Assembly: GCA_022820665.1 (NCBI GenBank)
Contig: JAJEFB010000029.1
Span: forward strand, 62,001 to 126,000
Source of the DNA: Anaerolineae bacterium
GTDB taxonomy: Bacteria; Chloroflexota; Anaerolineae; Aggregatilineales; Phototrophicaceae
Length of the DNA: 64,000 bases
Reading direction: 5' to 3'
Shown here: one piece after another, positions 42,430-50,855 of the stretch
Position numbering within the stretch: position 1 is the stretch's first letter
How the letters are laid out: each line of letters starts with the position of its first letter
Made by a program: the position numbers and the translations under genes
Notes under the pieces: generated by a model
What the model was told of the DNA's origin: nothing
What the model saw: the letters and a program-made list of their open reading frames with translations, nothing else
The model's database searches: none

Positions 42430-42942
42430 ATGGAATTGAACGCGGTCACCGTCGGCTTTTTCGTTTTCACAATCTTGACATTGGGCGGCGGCATCGGCGT
42501 GGTGACGACCCGCAACCTGTTTCAAGGCACAATCTGGCTGATGGTCAGTTTGTTTGGCGTCGCCGGTTATTTCGTATTGCTCAGCGCGCCCTTTTTGGCG
42601 GCAGTACAGGTATTGGTTTACATCGGCGCTATCGCAATTCTGATCACTTTCGCTGTCATGTTGACGCGCAGCGTCACCCGTATCAACGAACGATACATCC
42701 GGACGATACCGAGCTTTGTGGCCTCGCTGGCGCTTTTCCTGGTGTTGCTCTTCGGTATCACCGTGCCGATCTTCGGCGACTATCCCTCGGAGATGGCGCC
42801 GACAGTTGTGATGACCACGCGCGATCTCGGCGTCGCGCTGGTCGAAGGCAATGGCTATGTGGCGCCATTCTTGCTGGCATCGGTATTGTTGACGGCAGCT
42901 ATGATCGGCGCGATCTTCATCGCTCGCGATGAAGAAAGCTAG
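42430..42942 (+). CDS. nuoJ: NADH-quinone oxidoreductase subunit J
   Basis: 170 residues, five TM helices. The TM3 pi-bulge region VLVYIGAIAILITFAVML is conserved. ATG 42430, 13 nt after nuoH. It contributes to the central proton axis together with NuoA and NuoK. Confidence 0.95.
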   Translation: MELNAVTVGFFVFTILTLGGGIGVVTTRNLFQGTIWLMVSLFGVAGYFVLLSAPFLAAVQVLVYIGAIAILITFAVMLTRSVTRINERYIRTIPSFVASLALFLVLLFGITVPIFGDYPSEMAPTVVMTTRDLGVALVEGNGYVAPFLLASVLLTAAMIGAIFIARDEES

Positions 42943-42955
42943 GGGGTAGGGACGC

Positions 42956-43273
42956 ATGGTACCTCTTTGGATGTATCTGACGGTTGCCGCGGCGCTCTTT
43001 TGCATCGGCGTCTTTGGCGTCCTTTCGCGGCGCAACGCTGTGGCGATCCTGATGGGCGTCGAACTGATGCTAAACGCCGTCAATATCAATTTGGTCGCGT
43101 TCTGGCGCTATAGCGAAACGGGCACGTCTTTGCTGCTCAACGGTTATGCCTTCACCGCTTTTGTTCTCATTATCGCAGCGGCGGAAGCCGCTGTCGGCCT
43201 GGCAATCATTATCACTGTTTATCGCAATCGGCGGTCGGTCATACCGGAAGAAGCTGACACGCTGAAAGGATAA
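42956..43273 (+). CDS. nuoK: NADH-quinone oxidoreductase subunit K
   Basis: 105 residues, three TM helices. The two intramembrane Glu residues are visible in GVELMLNAVNINLVAF and AAAEAAVGLAIIITVYR. ATG 42956, 13 nt after nuoJ and 8 nt before nuoL. Confidence 0.96.
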   Translation: MVPLWMYLTVAAALFCIGVFGVLSRRNAVAILMGVELMLNAVNINLVAFWRYSETGTSLLLNGYAFTAFVLIIAAAEAAVGLAIIITVYRNRRSVIPEEADTLKG

Positions 43274-43281
43274 GGACCGCC

Positions 43282-45609
43282 ATGGATTTCCTCAACGACG
43301 CGAATCTTTTGCCCTGGCTGATCCCGGCCGGTCCGTTGTTGGCGTTCCTGATCATCACGCTTTTGACCAACCGGTCCAAGTTGGTGGCTGCCACAGATCA
43401 TCACCAATATGGCGGTCATCATCCCGACTATGACGGGATGCAAGTGCCGGTCGTCAACAGATACAGCCGCGTCATCAGCGTCGCCGTCGGCATGGCTGGC
43501 GTCATCTTCGCGCTCTTGATCAGTTGGCGGGTGCTTGCCGACGCCTCTCAGTTGCATCATATCGGCCAGGAAGTCCTTGCCAGCAGCATCGCCTGGATGG
43601 ACACGGGCGGGACTTCCTTCTTTATGGGCGTGCTCGTCGATCCCGCTACCGTCATTATGCTGGTTATGGTGCCCATCGCCGTATTGATGATCTTCATCTA
43701 TTCCATCGGCTACATGGCGCATGATCCGCGGCAAGCGCGCTTCTTCGCTCTGATCTCGCTCTTTGCTGGCGCCATGCTGACGCTGGTCGTGGCGGATAAC
43801 GTCCTTCTGCTCTTTGTCGGCTGGGAGATCATGGGCGTCTGTTCCTATCTGCTGATCGGCTTCTGGTTCGAAAAAGAAAGCGCCTACAAAGCCGCCATCA
43901 AAGCCTTTACCACCACCCGCATCGCTGATGTCGTCATGCTGCTCGGCATCGCCTATCTCTACAGCGTCACGGGCACCTTGAGCTTCCGCGACATCATGTA
44001 CAACCCCGAGATGCTTGATCTGCTAGCGACAACTACACCGCTTATATTCGGCGGCTGGACCGTCAGCGCGGCCAGCATCATCGGCATTTTCCTCATCATT
44101 GGCACCGTCGGCAAATCGGCGCAATTCCCGCTGCACGTATGGCTGCCCGATGCCATGGAAGGTCCCACGCCGGTCAGCGCCATGATTCACGCAGCAGCCA
44201 TGGTTTCCGCCGGCATCTTTTCACTGATTCGTCTGTATCCGCTCTTTGCCGCCGGTGGCGATCCACATCACGGCATCTTGACCGAGCCGCTGGCTTTTAT
44301 GGCTGTTGTCGGCGCTTTCACAGCGCTTCTGGCGGCGACGATGGCGGTCGCCCAGAGCGATGTCAAAGCCGTGCTGGCATATTCAACGATTTCGCAACTC
44401 GGCTTTATGATGGCCGCGCTGGGCATTGGGGCTTATGTCGCCGCAGCGTTTCATCTCATTACGCACGCCTTCTTCAAAGCGCTGCTTTTCATGGCGGCGG
44501 GTTCTGTCATCCATGGCATGGAGCACGGTGAACACCACGCGCACGAGCACGGCGAGCAGGACCACGATGATCACGTCCACGATCATCATTTCGATCCGCA
44601 AGATATGTTTAACATGGGCGGACTGCGCAAGACCATGCCGGTGACGTTCTGGACCTTTTTGATCGGCGGTCTGTCACTATCGGGCTTGCCGATCATCACA
44701 GCCGGCTTCTGGTCCAAAGACGAGATCCTGGCGGATGCCTGGCTTGGAGTCGAACAATATGGCAGCGGCGCGCACGCCTTGGTCTTTGTGCTGCTTGCGA
44801 TCGCCGCATTCATGACCGCCTTTTACACCATGCGCCAAATTGCCTTGACTTTCGGTGGCGACGCGCGTACTGAAGCGGCGAAGCACGCCAACCTGGGGCA
44901 GGGGATCGTCAGCTTTACTATGACACTGCCTCTGCTGATCCTGGCGGTATTCGCGGTTGCGGCGGGCTTCGTCGGCGTACCCAGTGATTTCCCGGTGCTG
45001 GGACCGATCTTCTCGCCCCAGTACAACCCCTTCCATCATTTGATTATCGAAGCGCTGCCGCTGCCGGAAGCGACCGCCGCCTATGCCAGCTTGCCGGACT
45101 ACCATCCGCATGCGCCGCCTTTCAACATCGTTCCTGTCGCGACGTCTTTCCTGGTCGCGTTACTGGGTTTGTGGTTCAGCTGGTTAATGTACTGGCGGAA
45201 GCCTCTTAAAGCGGGACAGAAGGACCCGATGGAATCGCTGCTCGGCGCCATGCATCCCATCTTGAAGAACCGCTATTATCTTGACGACCTGTATGAAAAG
45301 GTATTCGTCAAGCCCTCGCAGTGGCTTGGCGTACAGGTCATCGCTTTCCTGGACAAAGGAATCATCGATAGTTTCTTGCACGTCATCGGGCGCATTTTCA
45401 CCTGGCTCGGCGATCTAGTCAAAGTCTTGAACCTGTGGCTGATCGATGGCGTCGGCGATGGCATCCCGATCGCGATTTTCAACTTTGGCGGCTGGTTGCG
45501 GCGTATGCAAACGGGCCGCGTCCAGCAGTATATGCTCCTGGTGCTGGTAGCGGCGGTTTTGATCGGAATCGTCCTGGTACTCTCGTCGGGCGCGGTCGAA
45601 CTGCAATAG
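43282..45609 (+). CDS. nuoL: NADH-quinone oxidoreductase subunit L, enlarged
   Basis: Distal Mrp-type antiporter subunit carrying the lateral helix HL. 775 residues versus about 610 in E. coli. The core motifs are present (GWEIMGVCSYLLIGFW with the TM5 Glu, TVGKSAQFPLHVWLPDAM with the TM7 Lys, MEGPTPVSAMIHAAAMVSAG). Two departures: a His-rich cytoplasmic or loop insert at residues 415-436 (10 His in 22) with another His cluster near residue 40, and a lengthened C-terminal lateral-helix region where I695-D696 and I721-D722 repeat the same motif 26 residues apart. Confidence 0.95.
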   Translation: MDFLNDANLLPWLIPAGPLLAFLIITLLTNRSKLVAATDHHQYGGHHPDYDGMQVPVVNRYSRVISVAVGMAGVIFALLISWRVLADASQLHHIGQEVLASSIAWMDTGGTSFFMGVLVDPATVIMLVMVPIAVLMIFIYSIGYMAHDPRQARFFALISLFAGAMLTLVVADNVLLLFVGWEIMGVCSYLLIGFWFEKESAYKAAIKAFTTTRIADVVMLLGIAYLYSVTGTLSFRDIMYNPEMLDLLATTTPLIFGGWTVSAASIIGIFLIIGTVGKSAQFPLHVWLPDAMEGPTPVSAMIHAAAMVSAGIFSLIRLYPLFAAGGDPHHGILTEPLAFMAVVGAFTALLAATMAVAQSDVKAVLAYSTISQLGFMMAALGIGAYVAAAFHLITHAFFKALLFMAAGSVIHGMEHGEHHAHEHGEQDHDDHVHDHHFDPQDMFNMGGLRKTMPVTFWTFLIGGLSLSGLPIITAGFWSKDEILADAWLGVEQYGSGAHALVFVLLAIAAFMTAFYTMRQIALTFGGDARTEAAKHANLGQGIVSFTMTLPLLILAVFAVAAGFVGVPSDFPVLGPIFSPQYNPFHHLIIEALPLPEATAAYASLPDYHPHAPPFNIVPVATSFLVALLGLWFSWLMYWRKPLKAGQKDPMESLLGAMHPILKNRYYLDDLYEKVFVKPSQWLGVQVIAFLDKGIIDSFLHVIGRIFTWLGDLVKVLNLWLIDGVGDGIPIAIFNFGGWLRRMQTGRVQQYMLLVLVAAVLIGIVLVLSSGAVELQ

Positions 45610-45621
45610 GGAGACGCATCT

Positions 45622-47256
45622 ATGATACAGATATTCGGGATTGACGCGCTCTCTGTGCTGATCTTCGGTCCAGCGCTGGCCGCCTTCGTCGTCGCTGCGA
45701 TGGCGCCGCTGGGACCAAGCAAATCAGTCGGCCGCTGGACCGCGCTGATTTGCTCGATTCTGCTGGGGATCCTGTCGATCGCTGTCTTTCTTGATTATCA
45801 AGCGGCGGCGCCCGCCATTGGCGACGATCAATATATCGTGGCTCAAGATGTGGAATGGTTTAGCGCGCTTGGCGCGCGCTGGACATTGGGCATCGACGGC
45901 ATCAGCGTGATAATGATTTTGCTGACCGGCATCCTGACGCCGCTAGCGATTCTAGCGAGCTGGAACATAGAAGACCGCAGCAACATGCACATGGCGCTGC
46001 TGCTCTTCTTCGAGACCGGCAGCATGGGCGTCTTCGCGGCTATGGATCTGATGGTCTTCTTCCTCTTTTATGAACTGACCCTGGTCCCGATGTACTTCCT
46101 CATCAATCAATGGGGCAGCCTGCCCAAGGCGGGCCTCAAGTACAGCGGCCGCTTCTACGCCTCTACCAAGTTCATGATCTATTCATTCGGCGGCACGCTG
46201 GGCATGCTGCTGGCCACGCAGCTCATTGGCTGGTCGGCCGGCACCTACAACATGGCGGAATTGGTCGAAACCTGGCCCCTTTTCCGGCAGGGCGAGGCGC
46301 TTCTGGGCATTGATGTCAGTACGGTAAAGGCGCTGGCTTTCGCCGGTTTCTTCGTCGCATTCAGCATTAAAGTGCCGATCTGGCCCTTCCATACCTGGCT
46401 GCCCGACGCGCATGGCGAGGCGCCGACTGCCGGTTCGATGCTCTTGGCGGGCATCATGCTGAAGCTGGGCGCCTATGGTTTCATCCGGCTGGTGATTCCC
46501 CTGTTCCCCGATGTCTGGCTGACAGAGGTTGTGCTGATCGGCGTCAATGTGGCGACGCTCTTTGCCATATTGTCCGTGGTTGGCATTGTATTGGGGGCTT
46601 TTGCGGCATTCGGACAGAATGATATCAAGCGACTGGTGGCTTACAGTTCCGTGAACCACATGGGTTTTGTCGGTATCGGCATCGCTGTCATGGCGCAGAT
46701 TTACGCCCAGATATGGACCGGGGCGGGAGCGGACGCCGACGTGCAAACCGCCATTATCGCCACGAACGGAACTGTCCTTCAGATGTTCAATCACGGCTTG
46801 AGTTCGGCTGGCATGTTTTTGCTGGCGGGCGCGCTTTACCACAAGACACATACGCGCGACCTTGACGACTACGGCGGCCTCTGGGTGAAAGCGCCGGTGA
46901 TGGGCGGGATATTGCTCTTCACCAGCTTCGCCAGCCTGGGATTGCCCGGTCTGAATGGATTCGTCAGCGAATTCCTGATCGTACGCGGATCTTGGCCCGT
47001 CTTCACCGGGCTGACGGCCATCGCCATGGTCGGCTTGCTATTCACCGGCGGCTATATTCTCAAGGGGATCCGCGCGGTTCTGCACGGTCCCTTTAACCTG
47101 CGCTGGCGAGATTACGACCTGGAATTGACCCCGGCCGAGCTGCTGGGCATGATACCGCTGATGTTCTTGATGTTGCTCACGGGCGTGTATCCCAACTGGA
47201 TTCTGCCGACGATCAATGCGACTGTCACCACCTTGTTCGCCGGAATAACGGGCTAG
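45622..47256 (+). CDS. nuoM: NADH-quinone oxidoreductase subunit M (first copy)
   Basis: Antiporter-like pump, 544 residues, about 14 TM helices. MVFFLFYELTLVPMYFLI carries the TM5 Glu, KVPIWPFHTWLPDAHGEAPT the TM7 Lys and surrounding signature, and QNDIKRLVAYSSVNHMGF the TM8 Lys. A pump unit in its own right, closest to canonical NuoM. 12 nt after nuoL, 10 nt before the second copy. Confidence 0.95.
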   Translation: MIQIFGIDALSVLIFGPALAAFVVAAMAPLGPSKSVGRWTALICSILLGILSIAVFLDYQAAAPAIGDDQYIVAQDVEWFSALGARWTLGIDGISVIMILLTGILTPLAILASWNIEDRSNMHMALLLFFETGSMGVFAAMDLMVFFLFYELTLVPMYFLINQWGSLPKAGLKYSGRFYASTKFMIYSFGGTLGMLLATQLIGWSAGTYNMAELVETWPLFRQGEALLGIDVSTVKALAFAGFFVAFSIKVPIWPFHTWLPDAHGEAPTAGSMLLAGIMLKLGAYGFIRLVIPLFPDVWLTEVVLIGVNVATLFAILSVVGIVLGAFAAFGQNDIKRLVAYSSVNHMGFVGIGIAVMAQIYAQIWTGAGADADVQTAIIATNGTVLQMFNHGLSSAGMFLLAGALYHKTHTRDLDDYGGLWVKAPVMGGILLFTSFASLGLPGLNGFVSEFLIVRGSWPVFTGLTAIAMVGLLFTGGYILKGIRAVLHGPFNLRWRDYDLELTPAELLGMIPLMFLMLLTGVYPNWILPTINATVTTLFAGITG

Positions 47257-47266
47257 GAATGGCATA

Positions 47267-48988
47267 ATGGATGTAACTGGCTTTTCGGTACTCACGGCGA
47301 TCATCTTCATTCCCATCATCGCCGGTTTTGTCATTCTCTTTCTGGACAGGAAGAATCGCGACCTGGTGCGCGGCGTGGCGATTACCGCCGCTTCGGCAGT
47401 TCTTGCCTTGTCCCTCGCGGTGTTCTTCGGTTACGACAATTATGTCAAGCAAGCCGGCGGCTTGATCGACCAGCAGATGACCATGCTGGCGGGCGGCGGC
47501 GATCTCAGCGGCGCGCGGATGTTCGTCGATGCGCTGGCTTTCGAGCAGCGTATCGTCTGGGTGGAATCGCTGGGCATCGCTTATCACGTGGGCGTCGACG
47601 GCGTTTCGGCGCCGATGGTCCTGCTCACTGGCATGGTGGCTGTGGCCGGCGTCTTGATCTCTTGGAATATCGAAGACCGCCTGCGCGAATTCATGGCTTT
47701 CTTTATGTTCCTGGTCGCCGGCGTTTATGGCGTTTTCATCGCCGTTGACCTCTTCATGCTCTTCTTCTTTTATGAACTGGCGATCTTCCCGATGTACCTG
47801 TTGATCGCGGGCTGGGGCTGGGTCAAGTTGCGCGAGTACGCCGCAATGAAGTTGACCTTGTATATCCTGGTTGGATCGGTATTTGCGCTGGTTGGCGCGG
47901 TCGCGATGTATTTCGCTGCCGGCGCGTTTTTCTCCGGCAGCGGCGCGGAGGTCTTCCAAGCCGCAGTCGCCAGCGGCATTTTGCCCGCGGACAGCGCGCC
48001 CTACAGTTGGAGCATGGTGCAGTTGACGCTCGCTGCGGAAAACGGCGCTTTCGCGATTGAGATACTTGGCATCGAAGGCTTGAGCTTCGCGCGCTTCTGG
48101 TTCCCCTTCATGTTTATCGGCTTTGGCGTCCTTGCGGGTGTCTTCCCATTCCATAATTGGTCGCCCGATGGTCATGTCGCCGCGCCCACCGCTGTCTCGA
48201 TGATCCACGCGGGCGTCTTGATGAAAGTGGGCGCCTTCGCGGCTTTGCGCGCGGGTGTGCAGTTGCTGCCGGACGGCGCGCAGACGCACTTGCCCTGGAT
48301 CGTTTTCCTGACCTTGATCAACGTTGTCTACGGCGCGCTGATCGCGTTTCGACAGCGCGACTTCAAGTATGTCATTGGCTTTTCGTCGGTCAGTCACATG
48401 GGTTTGGTGAGCATGGGCTGGGCGACAATGAATCTGACCGGCATGACCGGAGCGGGCATTCAAATGTTCAGCCATGGCGCGATGACCGCCCTCTTCTTCG
48501 GCGTCGTCGGCATGGTCTACGATCGCGCCCATACCCGCGATATACCCAGCCTGGGCGGATTCATGAAAGTCATGCCCTGGGTGGGCGTGGCTTTCGTAAT
48601 CGGCGGTTTGACCAGCATGGGCATGCCCGGACTCAGTGGCTTTATCGCCGAATTCCCCATTTTCCAGGGCATGTGGGCGGCCTCCGAGCAGATCAGCTTG
48701 CAGCTAGGCAGCTTCCAGCTTAGCAACTATTACAGCGTGATTGTGATCCTGTCCGCCCTGGGCATTGTCATCACGGCGGCTTATGTATTGCGCGTGGCCG
48801 GGCAGGTCTTCTTCGGCGAGTTTGATGCCGAGCAATTCCACGATGTCGGCGATATCGCGGCGCCCGACCGCATCGTACTCATTATTTTGGGCGCGCCTCT
48901 TATCATATTGGGTTTGTACCCGCCGATCATGGCTCCGATGATCGAATCCGGCATTCGACCGCTAATCGCCCTCCTGGGAGGTGGCTAG
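47267..48988 (+). CDS. nuoM: NADH-quinone oxidoreductase subunit M (second copy)
   Basis: 573 residues, same fold as the preceding gene. LFMLFFFYELAIFPMYLLIAGWG holds the TM5 Glu (within a longer motif), FPFHNWSPDGHVAAPTAVSM is the TM7 region where the usual PDAHxxAP is PDGHVAAP, and RDFKYVIGFSSVSHMG is the TM8 segment. All key charged positions seem kept, so it should pump. A tandem NuoM pair with an elongated NuoL is the 2M arrangement of complex I. Its TAG stop abuts the nuoN ATG with no gap. Confidence 0.94.
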   Translation: MDVTGFSVLTAIIFIPIIAGFVILFLDRKNRDLVRGVAITAASAVLALSLAVFFGYDNYVKQAGGLIDQQMTMLAGGGDLSGARMFVDALAFEQRIVWVESLGIAYHVGVDGVSAPMVLLTGMVAVAGVLISWNIEDRLREFMAFFMFLVAGVYGVFIAVDLFMLFFFYELAIFPMYLLIAGWGWVKLREYAAMKLTLYILVGSVFALVGAVAMYFAAGAFFSGSGAEVFQAAVASGILPADSAPYSWSMVQLTLAAENGAFAIEILGIEGLSFARFWFPFMFIGFGVLAGVFPFHNWSPDGHVAAPTAVSMIHAGVLMKVGAFAALRAGVQLLPDGAQTHLPWIVFLTLINVVYGALIAFRQRDFKYVIGFSSVSHMGLVSMGWATMNLTGMTGAGIQMFSHGAMTALFFGVVGMVYDRAHTRDIPSLGGFMKVMPWVGVAFVIGGLTSMGMPGLSGFIAEFPIFQGMWAASEQISLQLGSFQLSNYYSVIVILSALGIVITAAYVLRVAGQVFFGEFDAEQFHDVGDIAAPDRIVLIILGAPLIILGLYPPIMAPMIESGIRPLIALLGGG

Positions 48989-50488
48989 ATGGGTGAATTT
49001 GATCTCTGGGCGCAACTGCCGTCGGTCTTGCCGGAAGTCGGCTTGACGGCGCTCGCGGTGATTGTGCTCTTCGCCGATATCTACGGTTCTATCGCTACCC
49101 GCCGCAATGTTGTCTTTGTCTCGGCTGTTGGCATGGCGCTGCTGGCGCTGGTGCCCTTGATCTGGGTTCCCGATCCCGCCCAATTTGAGAACGGCGTTCT
49201 GCTCTGGGGCGGGATGGTCAATTACGATCCGCTCTCGCAGATATTCAAGGTGATGCTGCTGCTGTCGGGCGCGGTGACCTGTTTGATGGCGCTGGGCGAC
49301 AAGGGCGTCGGCGACAAGGGCGAGTTCTATTTGATCGTGATCGTTGCCACGCTTGGCGGCTTGATGATGTCCAGCGCAAGTGACCTGATCCTGGTCTTTG
49401 TGGCGCTGGAGACGCTGTCGATCCCGCTCTACATGTTGGCGAGCTTCCGCCGCGGCGATTTGCGTTCGGCGGAAGGCGGCATGAAGTACTTCCTCTATGG
49501 CGCCTTTGCCTCGGCGATCATGCTCTTCGGTTTCAGCTTGCTCTATGGCTTCGCCGGCACGACCAATCTGGGCGGCATTGCGGATGCCATGAGCGGCGGA
49601 TTCGAAGGGGGTTTGGTCGCGGTTATGGCGGCTTTGGTCATGGTAGTGGTTGGCTTTGGCTTTAAGCTCAGCGCGGTTCCCTTTCACTTTTGGACGCCCG
49701 ATGTCTACGAAGGCGCGCCCACACCGGTTACCGCATTTGTCAGCGTCTCGAGCAAGGCGGCCAGCTTTGCCTTGCTGGTACGTTTTCTAACGGCTGTTTT
49801 CCCGCCCGATTTAGCGATAGCTGGCGTCATGATCCAGGATTTCTGGGTCAACCTGCTGGTTGTGATCGCGATTGTGAGCATGACCCTGGGGAACGTCGTC
49901 GCCTTGCGACAAAGCAATATCAAGCGCCTGCTGGCATATTCTTCCATTGCCCAGGCTGGCTATACCCTAATAGGCGTGGCAGCGCTCCAGGGAATGGATG
50001 ACAGCCTGGCAGTCGCATCAGTCTCCTTTTACATGTTCATGTATATCTTCACCAATCTACTGGTATTCGGCGGCGTGATCCTCTTCATCACGGCTACCGG
50101 CAAGGAAGACATCAAAGATCTGGCCGGCTTGAACCGACGCAGTCCCTGGCTGGCGCTCTTTATCACGATCGGATTGTTGTCCTTGGGGGGCATCCCGCCG
50201 GCCGCCGGTTTCTTTGGGAAATTCTTTCTTTTCCAGGCTGCAGTCAAGTCCAATTTGGTCGGCTTGGCATTGATCGCCGTGGCCAACGCGATCATCGCGC
50301 TCTATTACTACCTGGTTGTCATCAAAGTGATGTATGTCGATGTCGGACCGGATGACGAGATCCCGGTGGGCATCCCGCGCTCATACGCCTGGGCTTTGGG
50401 CATCACCGCGAGCATTGTCATCTTGTTGGGCACAATTGCGGTCACGCCGATTTACAATTGGGCCGCGCTGGGCGCGAGCGGCCTATAA
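48989..50488 (+). CDS. nuoN: NADH-quinone oxidoreductase subunit N
   Basis: 499 residues, about 14 TM. VFVALETLSIPLYMLASFRR (TM5 Glu), KLSAVPFHFWTPDVYEGAPTP (TM7 Lys) and QSNIKRLLAYSSIAQAGY (TM8 Lys) are diagnostic. Starts directly after the nuoM stop, so it is probably coupled to it. Last complex I gene here. Confidence 0.96.
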   Translation: MGEFDLWAQLPSVLPEVGLTALAVIVLFADIYGSIATRRNVVFVSAVGMALLALVPLIWVPDPAQFENGVLLWGGMVNYDPLSQIFKVMLLLSGAVTCLMALGDKGVGDKGEFYLIVIVATLGGLMMSSASDLILVFVALETLSIPLYMLASFRRGDLRSAEGGMKYFLYGAFASAIMLFGFSLLYGFAGTTNLGGIADAMSGGFEGGLVAVMAALVMVVVGFGFKLSAVPFHFWTPDVYEGAPTPVTAFVSVSSKAASFALLVRFLTAVFPPDLAIAGVMIQDFWVNLLVVIAIVSMTLGNVVALRQSNIKRLLAYSSIAQAGYTLIGVAALQGMDDSLAVASVSFYMFMYIFTNLLVFGGVILFITATGKEDIKDLAGLNRRSPWLALFITIGLLSLGGIPPAAGFFGKFFLFQAAVKSNLVGLALIAVANAIIALYYYLVVIKVMYVDVGPDDEIPVGIPRSYAWALGITASIVILLGTIAVTPIYNWAALGASGL

Positions 50489-50585
50489 TCGTTATGGCAA
50501 TGGAAAATCGTTTGTGATAAAATTCTCGAATCAAGCTTGGCAAGGACTTCCGCTGTTGGTTCGCCGATGACAAGTAACGTGAACC

Positions 50586-50855
50586 GTGAAGCCAAATAAC
50601 AATCCTCTGTCCACCTATGGCTTGGTGGCGGGGGTGGTGGGACAGGTAGGCTGTTTGATCCTGCTTGTCATTCTGGGAACGATGTTGCTTGGCTGGGGCT
50701 TGGACGAGCTTTTCGGGACGCGCCCCACAATGATGTTTGTCATGTTGTTGGTGAGCGTTCCCATCAGTATTGCGGCGATCTTTTTCTATACCCGGTACAA
50801 AGCGAAACAGCTACATGGAAGCGCGGTGCAGAAGGAGGAAGATATAAGTGAATAG
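50586..50855 (+). CDS. atpI: AtpI/AtpZ-like ATP synthase accessory protein
   Basis: 89 residues from GTG 50586, two TM helices (about 15-37 and 46-66) with a short basic C-terminus. Position directly before atpB and the GWGLDELFGTRPTMMFVMLL hairpin fit AtpI/AtpZ, which assist c-ring assembly or ion handling. It overlaps atpB by 8 nt. 97 nt after nuoN, with a weak TAAAAT box in the gap. Confidence 0.75.
   Translation: MKPNNNPLSTYGLVAGVVGQVGCLILLVILGTMLLGWGLDELFGTRPTMMFVMLLVSVPISIAAIFFYTRYKAKQLHGSAVQKEEDISE

Noticed and set aside
47225..48532. 435-codon open frame antisense to the second nuoM
   Set aside because: The plus strand encodes a clear NuoM with all motifs. The antisense frame is His/Gln/Asp-rich without domains, a normal by-product of G+C-rich coding DNA.
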